Shown here: positions 26,478 through 35,481 of the stretch, piece by piece | Numbering within the stretch: the first letter of the stretch is position 1 | Layout: the number at the start of each line of letters is the position of its first letter | NCBI RefSeq assembly: GCF_016841685.1 | Contig: NZ_JAENYR010000008.1 | Span: forward strand, 1 to 64,000 | Direction of reading: 5' to 3' | Source: Thiohalomonas denitrificans | Lineage (GTDB): Bacteria > Pseudomonadota > Gammaproteobacteria > Thiohalomonadales > Thiohalomonadaceae | DNA length: 64,000 nucleotides | Program-made: the position numbers and the translations under genes | Notes under the pieces: model-generated | Seen by the model: the letters and a program-made list of their open reading frames with translations, nothing else | Database searches by the model: none | What the model was told of the DNA's origin: nothing

Positions 26478-27773
26478 CTAGTAACAACTGTCATTGCGTT
26501 CGAAGACGACACGGCCTTCGAGTAGGGTATGGGTCACACGGCCCTTCAACTCCCAGCCGAGGAGCGGCGTGTTCTTTCCGTAGCTGACCAGTGTCTCTTC
26601 ACTCACCTGCCACCAGGCATCCGGATCGAAAATGCAGACATCGGCGGTAGCATCGAGGGCCAGCGTCCCGAGGCCATTTCCCAGAACCTCGGCCGGGCCG
26701 GTCGTCAGCCGGGCGAGGGCTTTATTACGCGGGAGTACTTTCTCGTCGGCCAGACGCAACAGCAAGGGCAGCAGAGTTTCAAGCGCCGATATTCCGGGTT
26801 CGGTGTCGGCAAACGGAGCCAGTTTGGCATCGGGGTCGTGGGGCTGATGGTCGGAGCAGACGGCGGTGATGACACCATCGGCAAGGGCGGCGCGCAGACC
26901 GTCGCGATCGCGGAAGGTGCGCAGCGGCGGTCGCACATGGCAGAGAGAGTCGAATACGCCGACGTCCATCTCGGTGAGGAACAGCTGGTGGGCGGTGACA
27001 TCGCAGGTCACTGGCAGGCCCCGGGCGCGGGCGTCGGCTACCATCTCGACGGCTCGTGCCGTCGACAGACGGCTGAAGTGCGCCCGCACGCCGGTTCTTT
27101 CCACCAGGATCAGGTCGCGGGAGATACCGATGACTTCGGCGCACTCGGGGATGCCCGGCAGCCCGAGCCGTGTACTCATTTGTCCCTCGTGAAGGCAGCC
27201 GTTGCCGGCGAGCCAGGGATCCTCGCTACTGATAAACACTGTGAGCCCGAGGGTGGCGGCATACTCGAGGGCTCTGCGCATTACCAGGGTGTTGTGAACG
27301 GGTTGTGAGGCGTTGGTGACAGCGACACAGCCACTCTCCTGCAGCGCCAGCATTTCCGCCAGGTGCTCTCCGGCGAGCCGGGAGGTGAGCGCTCCCAAAG
27401 GCAGGACGCGGCTGTTGCCGGCCTTGCCGGCGCGGTAGAGGATCTGTTCCGCTACCGCCGGGTTGTCGATGACCGGATCGGTGTCCGGAGGACAGCAGAG
27501 GGTGGTAATCCCGCCGGCTGCCGCGGCGGCGGTTTCACTGGCGATCGTGCCTTTGTGCTCCTGTCCGGGCTCGCGCAGTCGCGACTGCAGGTCGATCAGA
27601 CCGGGACAGACGACTCGGCCCGCGGCATCGATGGTGCGCTGCGCCTCGAACCCCGACGGCGCTGTGCCGATGCCGGCAATCCGGCCGTCGCGAATGAAGA
27701 GATCCGCCTCACGGTCGAGGTTCTGCGAAGGGTCGACAAGACGCCCGCCGCGGATGTGGATCGGTCCCGTCAC
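26478..27773 (-). CDS. pyrC': Non-catalytic dihydroorotase homologue (PyrC'/PyrX)
   Basis: The fold is that of class I dihydroorotase (431 aa, with [19 protein letters not shown], the [10 protein letters not shown] block and [11 protein letters not shown]). The metal site is broken: the HxH pair is Gln63-Ser-Arg65, the usual HCED block reads SSED, and the His before LST is Arg (HFSRLST). This is the pattern of pyrC' in Pseudomonas, where the inactive protein is a structural subunit required for aspartate transcarbamoylase assembly. The gene overlaps pyrB by four bases, as expected for co-assembling subunits. A functional pyrC must lie elsewhere. Its TAG stop lies inside a heptad-like ACTAGCCACTA segment. 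Confidence 0.88.
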   Translation of the reverse strand: MTGPIHIRGGRLVDPSQNLDREADLFIRDGRIAGIGTAPSGFEAQRTIDAAGRVVCPGLIDLQSRLREPGQEHKGTIASETAAAAAGGITTLCCPPDTDPVIDNPAVAEQILYRAGKAGNSRVLPLGALTSRLAGEHLAEMLALQESGCVAVTNASQPVHNTLVMRRALEYAATLGLTVFISSEDPWLAGNGCLHEGQMSTRLGLPGIPECAEVIGISRDLILVERTGVRAHFSRLSTARAVEMVADARARGLPVTCDVTAHQLFLTEMDVGVFDSLCHVRPPLRTFRDRDGLRAALADGVITAVCSDHQPHDPDAKLAPFADTEPGISALETLLPLLLRLADEKVLPRNKALARLTTGPAEVLGNGLGTLALDATADVCIFDPDAWWQVSEETLVSYGKNTPLLGWELKGRVTHTLLEGRVVFERNDSCY

Positions 27774-28756
27774 GTCTCTCTCCCTGTTTCCGCCCCCGGT
27801 TGCCTGCCCAGGGCCATCGCCATGACGGCCATGCGTACGGCGATGCCGTTGCTGACCTGTTCCAGAATGACTGACTGCGGGCCGTCGGCCACCTCGGAGC
27901 TGATCTCGACGCCGCGGTTGATTGGGCCCGGGTGCATGACGATGGCGTCCGGCTTGGCCAACTTCAGTTTGTCCCCGGTGAGACCGTAGCGCTGAAAGAA
28001 TTCGTGTTCGCTGGGGAGCAGGCCACCCTCCATGCGTTCGCGTTGCAGGCGCAGCATGATTACCACATCGACGCCCGCCAGGCCTGACTCCATGTCGTGG
28101 AAGACGTGGACGCCCAGGCTGCGGTGGTCCATCGGCAGCAGGGTCTTGGGCCCGATAACCCGCACTTCGCCGACCCCCAGCGTGTTCAATGCGTGGATCT
28201 GGGAACGGGCCACTCGTGAGTGCAGTATGTCACCGACGATCGCCACCCGCAGGTCACCGAAATCCCCTTTGTGACGACGAATCGTGAAGGTGTCGAGCAT
28301 TGCCTGGGTCGGATGGGCGTGCTGACCGTCGCCGGCGTTGATGACCGAGATATGGGGGGCCACATTCTGTGCGATGAAGTGGGCCGCGCCGCTGTCGGCG
28401 TGGCGTACGACGAACATATCGCAGTGCATCGCCTCCAGGTTGTGGAGCATGTCCAGCAGGCTCTCGCCCTTGGAAGCTGCGGAGGTGGTGATGTTGATGT
28501 TGAGTACATCGGCGGAGAGACGCTTGGCGGCCAATTCGAAGGTGGTGCGCGTGCGCGTGCTGTTTTCAAAGAAGAGGTTGACCACCGTCTTGCCGCGCAG
28601 CAGTGGCACCTTTTTTACTGCCTGCGCCTTGATGTTGGCGAAGGATTCGGCGAGGTCGAGGATGTCGACCAGGGTCTGACGTTTCAGCCCCTCGATGGTG
28701 AGGAAGTGCCGAAGGTTGCCGGTGGCATCCAGTTGCAGATTCTTCAGCGTGTTCAT
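27770..28756 (-). CDS. pyrB: Aspartate carbamoyltransferase catalytic subunit
   Basis: PyrB condenses carbamoyl phosphate with aspartate. The carbamoyl-phosphate signature [19 protein letters not shown] is intact, with the SxxK loop ([13 protein letters not shown]), [12 protein letters not shown] and the aspartate-binding MLRLQRERM region. The 328 aa include an N-terminal extension relative to E. coli PyrB, typical of the Pseudomonas class A enzyme, in which regulation by nucleotides occurs on PyrB itself and pyrC' is the partner. No pyrI is present. It overlaps pyrR upstream and pyrC' downstream by four bases each. Confidence 0.95.
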   Translation of the reverse strand: MNTLKNLQLDATGNLRHFLTIEGLKRQTLVDILDLAESFANIKAQAVKKVPLLRGKTVVNLFFENSTRTRTTFELAAKRLSADVLNINITTSAASKGESLLDMLHNLEAMHCDMFVVRHADSGAAHFIAQNVAPHISVINAGDGQHAHPTQAMLDTFTIRRHKGDFGDLRVAIVGDILHSRVARSQIHALNTLGVGEVRVIGPKTLLPMDHRSLGVHVFHDMESGLAGVDVVIMLRLQRERMEGGLLPSEHEFFQRYGLTGDKLKLAKPDAIVMHPGPINRGVEISSEVADGPQSVILEQVSNGIAVRMAVMAMALGRQPGAETGRET

Positions 28757-29265
28757 TTCACCCGCTTCAGGCTGAGGGTCAGTTTATCCGGTCCGGTGAG
28801 TTTGACCTGCTCGCTCGGGCTCAGGTCCATGGAGAGGCCCGCCACATCGGCGCAAATGGGCAGTTCGCGGCCGCTGCGCTCGACCAGAATACCGAGCAGC
28901 ACCGAGGCGGGACGCCCGTAATCGAAGATTTCATTCAGGGCGGCACGGATGGTACGACCGGTCTGCAGGACATCGTCGACCAGGATGATGTGACGGTCCT
29001 CCACCTCGAACGGAAGATTCGAGGGTTTGACCTGCGGATGGACCCCGATGCGCTCGAAGTCATCGCGATAAAAACTGATATCCAGGGTCCCAAGCGGCTC
29101 CTCGATGCCCAGTAGTTGGTGCAGGCACCGGGCCACCCAGACCCCCCCGGTGTGAATACCGATCATCAGCGGTGCAGTGATTCCGCGCTCCTCCAGGGTC
29201 GCGCGCAAGCGGGCCGCCATGCCGGCCAGCACCCGGTCGAGATCGTGTTGTAGTGGTGTCGTCAT
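28753..29265 (-). CDS. pyrR: PyrR: pyrimidine regulator/uracil phosphoribosyltransferase
   Basis: A 170-aa PRPP-fold protein with [27 protein letters not shown], the PRPP loop of PyrR, and [15 protein letters not shown]. In Gram-positive bacteria PyrR binds pyr mRNA to cause attenuation and has weak uracil phosphoribosyltransferase activity. In Pseudomonas it is encoded upstream of pyrB as here, and its regulatory role is less well defined. The gene overlaps ruvX and pyrB by four bases each, leaving no leader for attenuation immediately before pyrB. Confidence 0.93.
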   Translation of the reverse strand: MTTPLQHDLDRVLAGMAARLRATLEERGITAPLMIGIHTGGVWVARCLHQLLGIEEPLGTLDISFYRDDFERIGVHPQVKPSNLPFEVEDRHIILVDDVLQTGRTIRAALNEIFDYGRPASVLLGILVERSGRELPICADVAGLSMDLSPSEQVKLTGPDKLTLSLKRVK

Positions 29266-29702
29266 TGGGTGTATCGGTCCAGCCAGGCCTGCAGGATGAT
29301 TCGGGCGGCAAGCCGGTCCACGTCCTCTTTCCGGTAACGGCTGCCGTGCGTCTCCATGAGGAGACCCGATGCCTCCAGCGACGTGAAGCGCTCGTCCTCC
29401 ATGTATACCGGCAGATTGTACCTGCCCCGTAATTGATTACCAAAGCGGCGGGCGCGATGGGTCAACTCCTGCTCCCCGCCTTCCCGATCGAGGGGGAGGC
29501 CGACCACCAGCGCGACCGGGCACCACTCGCTAATCAGCTGCGAGATGCCCTCCCAGTCGGGTCGTTGATCACGGCTTCTCAGGGTGATCAGTTCACGGGC
29601 ACCGCCGGTTAGCGTCTGACCCACAGCAACGCCGATGAACCGCAAACCATAATCGAAGCCGAGTACAGTGCCGCTCTCGGTGCGATCGGCTTTGGCGATC
29701 AC
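29262..29702 (-). CDS. ruvX: RuvX/YqgF-type Holliday junction resolvase homologue
   Basis: A 146-aa RNase H-fold protein. The N-terminal acidic residue lies in [16 protein letters not shown], followed by [39 protein letters not shown] and a C-terminal Asp ([13 protein letters not shown]) completing the active site. YqgF homologues are required for 16S rRNA 5' processing in E. coli and were proposed as junction resolvases. It is joined to yqgE and pyrR by four-base overlaps. The N-terminal part is near the family's usual 138-150 aa. Confidence 0.92.
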   Translation of the reverse strand: MIAKADRTESGTVLGFDYGLRFIGVAVGQTLTGGARELITLRSRDQRPDWEGISQLISEWCPVALVVGLPLDREGGEQELTHRARRFGNQLRGRYNLPVYMEDERFTSLEASGLLMETHGSRYRKEDVDRLAARIILQAWLDRYTQ

Positions 29703-30268
29703 GCGTGCCCGATCTGGCTGGAGAGCAGGTTGACATCCACGCCGAGCAGGGCCGCTGCCGCCGTCCAGCGCTGCCCGGGTCCGGACTCGAACAGGATGGA
29801 CGAATCGGCCGGGCCGCTCAGCCAGGCATTGCTGGCAATTTCGTCCTCCAGCTGGCCCGCTCCCCAGCCGGCGTAACCAAGAGCGAACAGGTACCTTTTG
29901 GGGCCCTCTCCATAGGCGATGGCGGAGAGCACGTCACGGGAGGTGGTGACGGCGATATCGTCGGTGACCTTGAGACTGGAGTCCCACGCTCCCACCGACG
30001 CGTGGATCACGAATCCATGCTCCGGTTCGACCGGTCCGCCCTCGTAAACCGGCACCTCTACATCCACGCGGGGACTGGCTTCGATGCCCATATGATCGAA
30101 TACCTCGCCGAGTGTCAGCTCGGAGGGGCGATTGATTACGATCCCCATGGCGCCTTTCTCGTTGTGCTCGCAGATATAGGTGACCGTGTGTGAGAAATTC
30201 GGGTCCGCCAGGCCGGGCATGGCGATCAGAAAGTGGTTGGTGAGATCGGAGGTTTCGCTCATAGCCAT
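29699..30268 (-). CDS. yqgE: YqgE/AlgH family protein
   Basis: A complete UPF0301 protein. LTNHFLIAMPGLADPNFSHTVTYICEHNEKGAMGIVINRP is the conserved N-terminal block, followed by VPVYEGGPVEPEHGFVIH and LFALGYAGWGAGQLEDEI. AlgH was named for an effect on alginate expression in Pseudomonas, but its activity is unknown. Start choice is uncertain: ATG 30268 or 30262 fit the family better than the GTG at 30283 in the track, and none has a strong ribosome-binding site. Its four-base overlap with ruvX is conserved widely. Confidence 0.9.
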   Translation of the reverse strand: MAMSETSDLTNHFLIAMPGLADPNFSHTVTYICEHNEKGAMGIVINRPSELTLGEVFDHMGIEASPRVDVEVPVYEGGPVEPEHGFVIHASVGAWDSSLKVTDDIAVTTSRDVLSAIAYGEGPKRYLFALGYAGWGAGQLEDEIASNAWLSGPADSSILFESGPGQRWTAAAALLGVDVNLLSSQIGHA

Positions 30269-30321
30269 AGTATCGGGAAGCACCGGTGCTGTGTCGAGGC
30301 CGAAAGGCGTTGTTCCTGGAG

Positions 30322-30407
30322 AGCACGGGGGATCTCCAACCAGGGAGAGTATGGAAGGCTTTGTATCCTTGCGTTGTTTCGCATTGGCTCGACGATCTCC
30401 CCGTGCT
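30322..30407. repeat. 9-bp inverted pair in the tonB-yqgE gap
   Basis: AGCACGGGG (30322-30330) and CCCCGTGCT (30399-30407) are perfect reverse complements 68 bp apart, in the space between tonB and yqgE on the minus strand. It could be a transcript-level structure in front of the pyr operon; the pairing is short. Confidence 0.4.
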
Positions 30408-30452
30408 TTACCGTCGAATCTTTTTCAGGTACTGCTGTCAGGCCGGGACCGG

Positions 30453-31343
30453 TCACCGGGTGTCGAACTGGTTGCCCGACTCGAACCGCCACACCCGGAT
30501 GATATGCAGCACATCCATTTCCTCGCGCATGGCGTCGCTAAATGGGGCGAACGGCGCCGCCATTTCGACGATGCGAACGGCGGCGTCGTCGAGCGCTTTT
30601 TGTCCCGAGGACTGCCGCACCACGACCTTGTGCAGACTGCCATCCGGTTTGATGCCCACATCCAGCATCAGACTGCCGGTAAGTCCCTTGCGCCGGGCCT
30701 CTTCCGGGTAATTCAGATTCCCGATCCGCTCCACCTTGAGCCGCCAGGCGTCTTCATAGGCCGCATGTTCGTACTTCCTGGTGCTGGCGGAGATGTAGGT
30801 GTGCCTCGGCCTCTGCGCATAGGTCTGCTGGCGCTGCTGAATATCGGCGGAGAGCCGTGCGACTTCCCGGCTCAGCGCCATTAGCTCCGCCGCCGTAGGG
30901 GTATCGGGTCGGGCCTTGGGTGGAATCTTGTCGGCGGATTCCATCTGGATCCGGCTCTCCGGGGTGGTCATCACCCGGGAGCGCTCCGGCTCGGGCGGGG
31001 GTGAACTGGGCGCGCGGGTATTTTGGGCATCCCCTTTCTCAGGCGTGGGTCTGCTGTTGGAGACGGGGCTCGAGGGCTTGACCTTTTCGTTGACGTTGCC
31101 CCCGCCCTCCTGATCCGCCTGTGCCAGGTAGTCGGCCTCTTCCGGTGCCTTGTCGCTCTTGCTGTGGACCAAAGTGATATCGAGCGCAAGCGGCCGGGGC
31201 TCCGGATTGGTGAAGTCCTCGAGATCAAAGGTCACGCCCAGGATTACCAGGGCGTGAAACGCCACGGCAAAAAACAGGGTCAGTCCGAAGCGGTCGGCGT
31301 TGCCGGGCTCGAACTGGCGTGGCGAGGGAAGCGTGTCGGCCAT
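30453..31343 (-). CDS. tonB: TonB energy-transducing protein
   Basis: A 296-aa TonB-family protein. An N-terminal anchor (FGLTLFFAVAFHALVILGVTF) with the conserved His is followed by a proline/charge-rich periplasmic spacer. A C-terminal TonB domain follows (YPEEARRKGLTGSLMLDVGIKPDGSLHKVVVRQSSGQKALDDAAVRIVEMAAPFAPF). It couples the proton gradient of ExbB-ExbD to outer-membrane receptors. I start at ATG 31343 (MADTLPSPRQF), just before the anchor; the track start at 31475 adds 44 unrelated residues. tonB between gshB and yqgE is the order seen in Pseudomonas. Confidence 0.9.
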   Translation of the reverse strand: MADTLPSPRQFEPGNADRFGLTLFFAVAFHALVILGVTFDLEDFTNPEPRPLALDITLVHSKSDKAPEEADYLAQADQEGGGNVNEKVKPSSPVSNSRPTPEKGDAQNTRAPSSPPPEPERSRVMTTPESRIQMESADKIPPKARPDTPTAAELMALSREVARLSADIQQRQQTYAQRPRHTYISASTRKYEHAAYEDAWRLKVERIGNLNYPEEARRKGLTGSLMLDVGIKPDGSLHKVVVRQSSGQKALDDAAVRIVEMAAPFAPFSDAMREEMDVLHIIRVWRFESGNQFDTR

Positions 31344-31479
31344 GAGGTGATTATACAGGGCCGAAGCCCCCGGGTCGTGGGGTGCCGCGCGGATTTTTCG
31401 ACCACTAACCGAGGGACCTGAACGTCGTTGATGAGTACGGGGAGCTTTGTTCTTGCCGCTGAGGCCATAGAACACTCAC

Positions 31480-32484
31480 CTACCGTTGGTGTTCTCGGTG
31501 GTTACCCTCTTTTCCCGCTGCCGAGCCAGCTATCCGCTCATCGAGTTTACGGTCGATGGCTTCCATCAACTGTCCCCCGATGTCCAGGTCGTAGGCGGCA
31601 TCCAGTTCGCGGATACAGGTGGGGCTGGTGACGTTGATTTCGGTAAGAAAATCGCCAATGACGTCGAGTCCGACAAAGATCAATCCCATTTCCCGCAGCT
31701 TCGGCGCCACCTGTTCACAGATCCAGCGGTCGCGGGCACTCAGGGGTACGGTCTCGCCGCGACCGCCTGCTGCCAGGTTGCCGCGAATATCGCCCTGGGC
31801 AGGAATGCGCGCCAGGGCGTAGGGCGCCGGTTCGCCGTCGATGAGCAGGATGCGCTTGTCCCCGGCACGGATCTCCGGCACGAAGCGCTGCGCCATGATA
31901 AACCCGGTGCCATTGCCGGTGAGGGTTTCGATGATGACGTTGAGGTTGGTGTCGGGCCCCTCCACCTTGAAGATGGAGGCCCCGCCCATGGCGCCCAATG
32001 GCTTGAAGACGGTGGCACCCTGTTCGGCATGGAATGCGCGCAGTGCGTCGGCATCACGGCTGACCAGCGTCGGTGGGGTGCATTGCGGGAACCAGGCGGT
32101 GAAGAGCTTCTCGTTGGCATCCCGCAGGGATACGGCCCGGTTCACCACCAGCGTGCCAGCTTCCTCGGCGCGCTCCAGCAGATAGGTGGTGTAGATGAAT
32201 TCCATATCGAAGGGTGGATCCTTGCGCATCAGAATCACATCCAACGAACCCAACGGGTGCACTTCCGCCTCATCCAGGTCGAACCAGTGGTCCGGATCAG
32301 CGTGAACCCGGAGTGGGCGCATGCGCGCTGACGACTCGCCATCGCGCAGGAACAGATCCCGCTGTTCCATGTAGCGCAACTCCCAGCCACGGCGCTGAGC
32401 CGCCAGCAGCATCGCCAGCGTGCTGTCCTTTTTGTAGCTGATTGCTGCGATGGGGTCCATCACCACGCCGACCATGATGGTCAT
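31480..32484 (-). CDS. gshB: Glutathione synthetase
   Basis: GshB joins glycine to gamma-glutamylcysteine with ATP. The ATP-grasp enzyme is recognised by VVMDPIAAISYKKDSTLAMLLAAQRRG at the N-terminus, LMRKDPPFDMEFIYTTYLLE, FKPLGAMGGASIFKV, IMAQRFVPEIRAGDKRILLIDGEP and the metal-binding end FVGLDVIGDFLTEINVTSPTCIRELD. The core aligns with the 316-residue E. coli protein and there is a short charged tail. The start overlaps the gshA stop (ATGA), so the two glutathione genes are coupled. Confidence 0.95.
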   Translation of the reverse strand: MTIMVGVVMDPIAAISYKKDSTLAMLLAAQRRGWELRYMEQRDLFLRDGESSARMRPLRVHADPDHWFDLDEAEVHPLGSLDVILMRKDPPFDMEFIYTTYLLERAEEAGTLVVNRAVSLRDANEKLFTAWFPQCTPPTLVSRDADALRAFHAEQGATVFKPLGAMGGASIFKVEGPDTNLNVIIETLTGNGTGFIMAQRFVPEIRAGDKRILLIDGEPAPYALARIPAQGDIRGNLAAGGRGETVPLSARDRWICEQVAPKLREMGLIFVGLDVIGDFLTEINVTSPTCIRELDAAYDLDIGGQLMEAIDRKLDERIAGSAAGKEGNHREHQR

Positions 32485-33791
32485 TGAACCTCATCTCCCA
32501 TGTGTTCCGCGAGTTCGCGGGCCGCGGCGAGCAGTGCCAGGCGGGCGATGACGCCGTAGGCGTAGAAACGGTTCTTGCCGGCGTCGGGATCCTCGCGGGA
32601 ATCGGGATTGTTGCACACCTCGGCGAATGCCAGCGGTTCGAAATGCATACCGGGGGCGTTGAGGTTTTCATTGCGGCCACGGCCGGTGTGGACACGATAG
32701 AAACCGCCGACCACAAAATGGTCGATCATGTAGACCACCGGCTCAGCCACGGCTTCCGGATTGCCCCAGGTCTCGAACGTATAGACCCCCTCCTGGACGA
32801 TGACACGGGAGACTGCCTGTCCCTCCTTCGTCCTGGACATGCGGGTGCGTTGTTTGCGGTTGAGTTCATGGGCCTCTTCGGGGGAGTGCAGGGTGGTAAT
32901 GCCCATGCCATAGGTCCCCGATTCCGCCTTCACGACCACGTAGGGTTTCTGAGCAATCCCGTATTCGTCGTACTTTTTCTGAATGGCATTGAGCAGGGCC
33001 CCGGCATTTCTCGCCACGCAGTCCTCGCCCTCGCGCTTCATGAAATCGATCTCGCCGCAGTTGCGGAAAAGCGGATCGATGAGCCACGGATCGATGTCCA
33101 CCAGATCGGCAAACTCACCGGTCACCTCGCGGTAATGGCCGAAGTGTTCCGATTTCATGCGATTGGACCAACCGAGTTCCAGCGGTGGTATCAGAGGCTG
33201 CTCGATATCTTCCAGCATGGGCGGGCGCCCCCCGGACAGGTCATTGTTCAGCAGCACCACACAGGGGAAAAAGTCGCCTACACCGACCTTGTCGCCTTCG
33301 CGGCGCAACGGCTCGAGATGTATTTTGCGGCCCGATGACAGCTCAATGGTCTGGGGAGCCTCGAGGTCGGGGAGCAGTGAGCCGAGTCGCACCTCAAATC
33401 CCGCCTTGCCAATCAGGTCCTGCAGGGTGGCCAGGCTCTCCAGATAGTAGAGATTACGGGTATGGCTCTCGGGAACCAGCAACATTCTGGTCGCCGAGGG
33501 GTAGATACGCTCCATGGCCGACTGGATTGCCTGAATGCACAGACCCTCGAAGGCGGAGCTGAGATTGTTGAAGCCCGCGGGGAAAAGATTGGTGTCTACC
33601 GGCGCCAGCTTGAAACCTGCATTACGCAAGTCCACCGAGGCGTAGAAGGGGGCCGGCGTTTTCAGAAACTGACTGCGAAACCAGGACTCGATCCGCGGCT
33701 GATTCTCCAAAAGGTGCGATTCGAGCAGAAGAAGAGGACCGGTCGGGGCGGTTGTCAGGTGCGGAACGGCATCCAATTGATTTACAATCAT
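32481..33791 (-). CDS. gshA: Glutamate-cysteine ligase (Acidithiobacillus-type GshA)
   Basis: This is not the E. coli-type GshA but the 430-440 aa form first noted in Acidithiobacillus and related proteobacteria. I recognise it from its length (436 aa), PAPFYASVDLRNAGFKLAPVDTNLFPAGFNNL, GKRHLE-like ATP-site regions and VVVKAESGTYGMGI with VVYMIDHFVVGGFYRVHTGRG. It makes gamma-glutamylcysteine, the limiting step of glutathione synthesis. The direct four-base overlap with gshB supports the call. It is divergent from pilG across 188 bp that must hold both promoters. Confidence 0.88.
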   Translation of the reverse strand: MIVNQLDAVPHLTTAPTGPLLLLESHLLENQPRIESWFRSQFLKTPAPFYASVDLRNAGFKLAPVDTNLFPAGFNNLSSAFEGLCIQAIQSAMERIYPSATRMLLVPESHTRNLYYLESLATLQDLIGKAGFEVRLGSLLPDLEAPQTIELSSGRKIHLEPLRREGDKVGVGDFFPCVVLLNNDLSGGRPPMLEDIEQPLIPPLELGWSNRMKSEHFGHYREVTGEFADLVDIDPWLIDPLFRNCGEIDFMKREGEDCVARNAGALLNAIQKKYDEYGIAQKPYVVVKAESGTYGMGITTLHSPEEAHELNRKQRTRMSRTKEGQAVSRVIVQEGVYTFETWGNPEAVAEPVVYMIDHFVVGGFYRVHTGRGRNENLNAPGMHFEPLAFAEVCNNPDSREDPDAGKNRFYAYGVIARLALLAAARELAEHMGDEVQ

Positions 33792-33979
33792 TCTTGGCAG
33801 GTGAGCTCTTAAAGTTGTTGAATGAATTGGTCGGATTTTAGCAGCAACGGACCTGCATGGGGCAATTCGCCGGTATGGGCTGCCTCGTAAGGTATACGAA
33901 TTATGTGGGCCTTATGCGGCAAAAGCCAAGCACCACGGGCGTTTTTTGAATCTGTTCAAGGTGGGCGTGTTCCGATAGG

Positions 33980-34432
33980 ATGAAGCCCGCAAAGCGAATA
34001 GTGGTTGACCCGGGAGGGGCCGTGTCAGGGGAAGCAGCAGCTCGGAGTGGAACAGCGGACCAGATCAAGGTGATGGTCATCGATGACAGCAAGACCATTC
34101 GACGTACCGCTGAGAGCCTTCTTAAAAAGGAGGGCTGTATCGTCTTTACGGCAAATGACGGCTTTGAAGCGCTCGCCAAGATCGCCGATCATGAGCCCGA
34201 TATCATCTTCGTCGATATCATGATGCCGCGGCTTGACGGGTATCAGACCTGTGCGCTTATCAAGCACAATAAAAAATTCAGCAAAGTACCGGTGATCATG
34301 CTCTCCAGTAAGGATGGACTGTTCGATCGCGCACGCGGCCGTATCGTGGGTTCGGAACAGTACCTGACCAAGCCCTTCACCAGGGATGAGCTCATCGGTG
34401 CCATCAAAAAGCACGTAGTAAACTTGAATTAA
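33980..34432 (+). CDS. pilG: Twitching-motility response regulator PilG
   Basis: A single-domain CheY-like receiver, first gene of the Pil-Chp chemosensory operon. The phospho-acceptor lies in IIFVDIMMPRLDGYQT; the acidic pair is VMVIDDSKTIRRTAESLLKKEGC and the Lys is in YLTKPFTRDEL. In Pseudomonas PilG promotes pilus extension and cAMP production. The start is ambiguous: ATG 33980 is in the track, while GTG 34022, preceded by GGGAGGGG at short spacing, would remove 14 residues not needed for the fold. It diverges from gshA. Confidence 0.93.
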   Translation: MKPAKRIVVDPGGAVSGEAAARSGTADQIKVMVIDDSKTIRRTAESLLKKEGCIVFTANDGFEALAKIADHEPDIIFVDIMMPRLDGYQTCALIKHNKKFSKVPVIMLSSKDGLFDRARGRIVGSEQYLTKPFTRDELIGAIKKHVVNLN

Positions 34433-34501
34433 ACGTTCAACAGATACAACAAAAAAGCGGCATTTGCCGAATTGCCTAACTTTAAAAACGGGAGACCAGT
34501 T

Positions 34502-34867
34502 ATGGCGCAGATCCTGATTGTCGACGACTCGCCGACGGAGATTTACGCAGTGCGTTCTGTTCTTGAGAAGCTCGGGCATATTATCGAGATCGCCGAAAAC
34601 GGTGAAGATGGCATCAGCAAAGCCAAGGAGCTCAAGCCGGACCTGATCCTCATGGACGTAGTAATGCCGGGCATGAACGGTTTTCAGGCAACGCGAAAGA
34701 TCAGCAAAGACCCTGAGGTCGCCGAGATCCCGATCATCATGATTACCAGCAAGGATCAGGAGACCGATCGTGTCTGGGGGCTTCGCCAGGGCGCAAAGGC
34801 TTACCTCACCAAACCGGTAGCCGAAGACGAACTGGTGGAAAAGGTCAACTCGGTGCTGGGCGCCTGA
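34502..34867 (+). CDS. pilH: Twitching-motility response regulator PilH
   Basis: A 121-aa receiver with ILIVDDSPTEIYAVRSVLEKLGH, the phospho-Asp in LILMDVVMPGMNGFQATRKI and AYLTKPVAEDELV. It matches PilH, which acts as the retraction-side counterpart or phosphate sink to PilG. The ATG at 34502 with a GGGAG site 8 bp upstream is preferred to the track start at 34472, which adds 10 residues. It follows pilG by 69 bp and precedes pilI by 7 bp. Confidence 0.94.
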   Translation: MAQILIVDDSPTEIYAVRSVLEKLGHIIEIAENGEDGISKAKELKPDLILMDVVMPGMNGFQATRKISKDPEVAEIPIIMITSKDQETDRVWGLRQGAKAYLTKPVAEDELVEKVNSVLGA

Positions 34868-34874
34868 GAGCGAC

Positions 34875-35420
34875 ATGGCAGCGGATACCGAAAAGACGCC
34901 CTTCGACCTGCTGAGGGATATCGAACGGCGCAGCCGGGATAATGCCCATGGCCTCCCTGAGCAGGTCGAGATTCAGACTACCTGGGCAGGTATCGGGTTC
35001 CGGGTCGGTGATGCGCATTTGGTGGCGTCCCTGGGAGCCGTTCGGGAAATCCTGATCTCTCCTGTTCTCACCCGAGTCCCGGGGGCCCGGGTGTGGATGA
35101 AAGGGATTGCCAACGTTCGCGGTAATCTGCTCCCGGTCACGGATCTGAAAGGCCTGCTTGTGGGCGAGTCGACACCCCTGCGGCAGAGTGCGCGGGTGTT
35201 GGCGGTCAACAACGGTACGGTAAGCGCGGGACTGCTGGTGGACGAGGTATATGGTCTGCGGCACTTTCGCGATGAGAATTTTAGCGACAGTGCCGATGCG
35301 GTTCCGGAGTTTTTCCGCCGCTTTACCAACGGCGTCTATCGCCAGAATCAGGAAGTCTGGGGTAATGCGAACCTGCATGCCTTGATAGAGAGCGACGAAT
35401 TCATGCACGTCGCCGCCTGA
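34875..35420 (+). CDS. pilI: CheW-like adaptor PilI
   Basis: A 181-aa CheW-domain protein that should couple the receptor PilJ to the kinase PilL. CheW landmarks are visible: [52 protein letters not shown], then [29 protein letters not shown]. The start has a GCCTGAGAG leader. It lies between pilH and pilJ in the standard pilGHIJ order. Confidence 0.92.
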   Translation: MAADTEKTPFDLLRDIERRSRDNAHGLPEQVEIQTTWAGIGFRVGDAHLVASLGAVREILISPVLTRVPGARVWMKGIANVRGNLLPVTDLKGLLVGESTPLRQSARVLAVNNGTVSAGLLVDEVYGLRHFRDENFSDSADAVPEFFRRFTNGVYRQNQEVWGNANLHALIESDEFMHVAA

Positions 35421-35481
35421 CGGTACGGGTACCGGGGGTCACGCTGTTTCGTTTTTCGGAATATCTTTAGGAGCGGGAGCA

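Noticed and set aside
32484-33338. 284-aa plus-strand ORF opposite gshA
   Set aside because: gshA motifs and its coupling to gshB are clear; the plus frame is a composition artefact.
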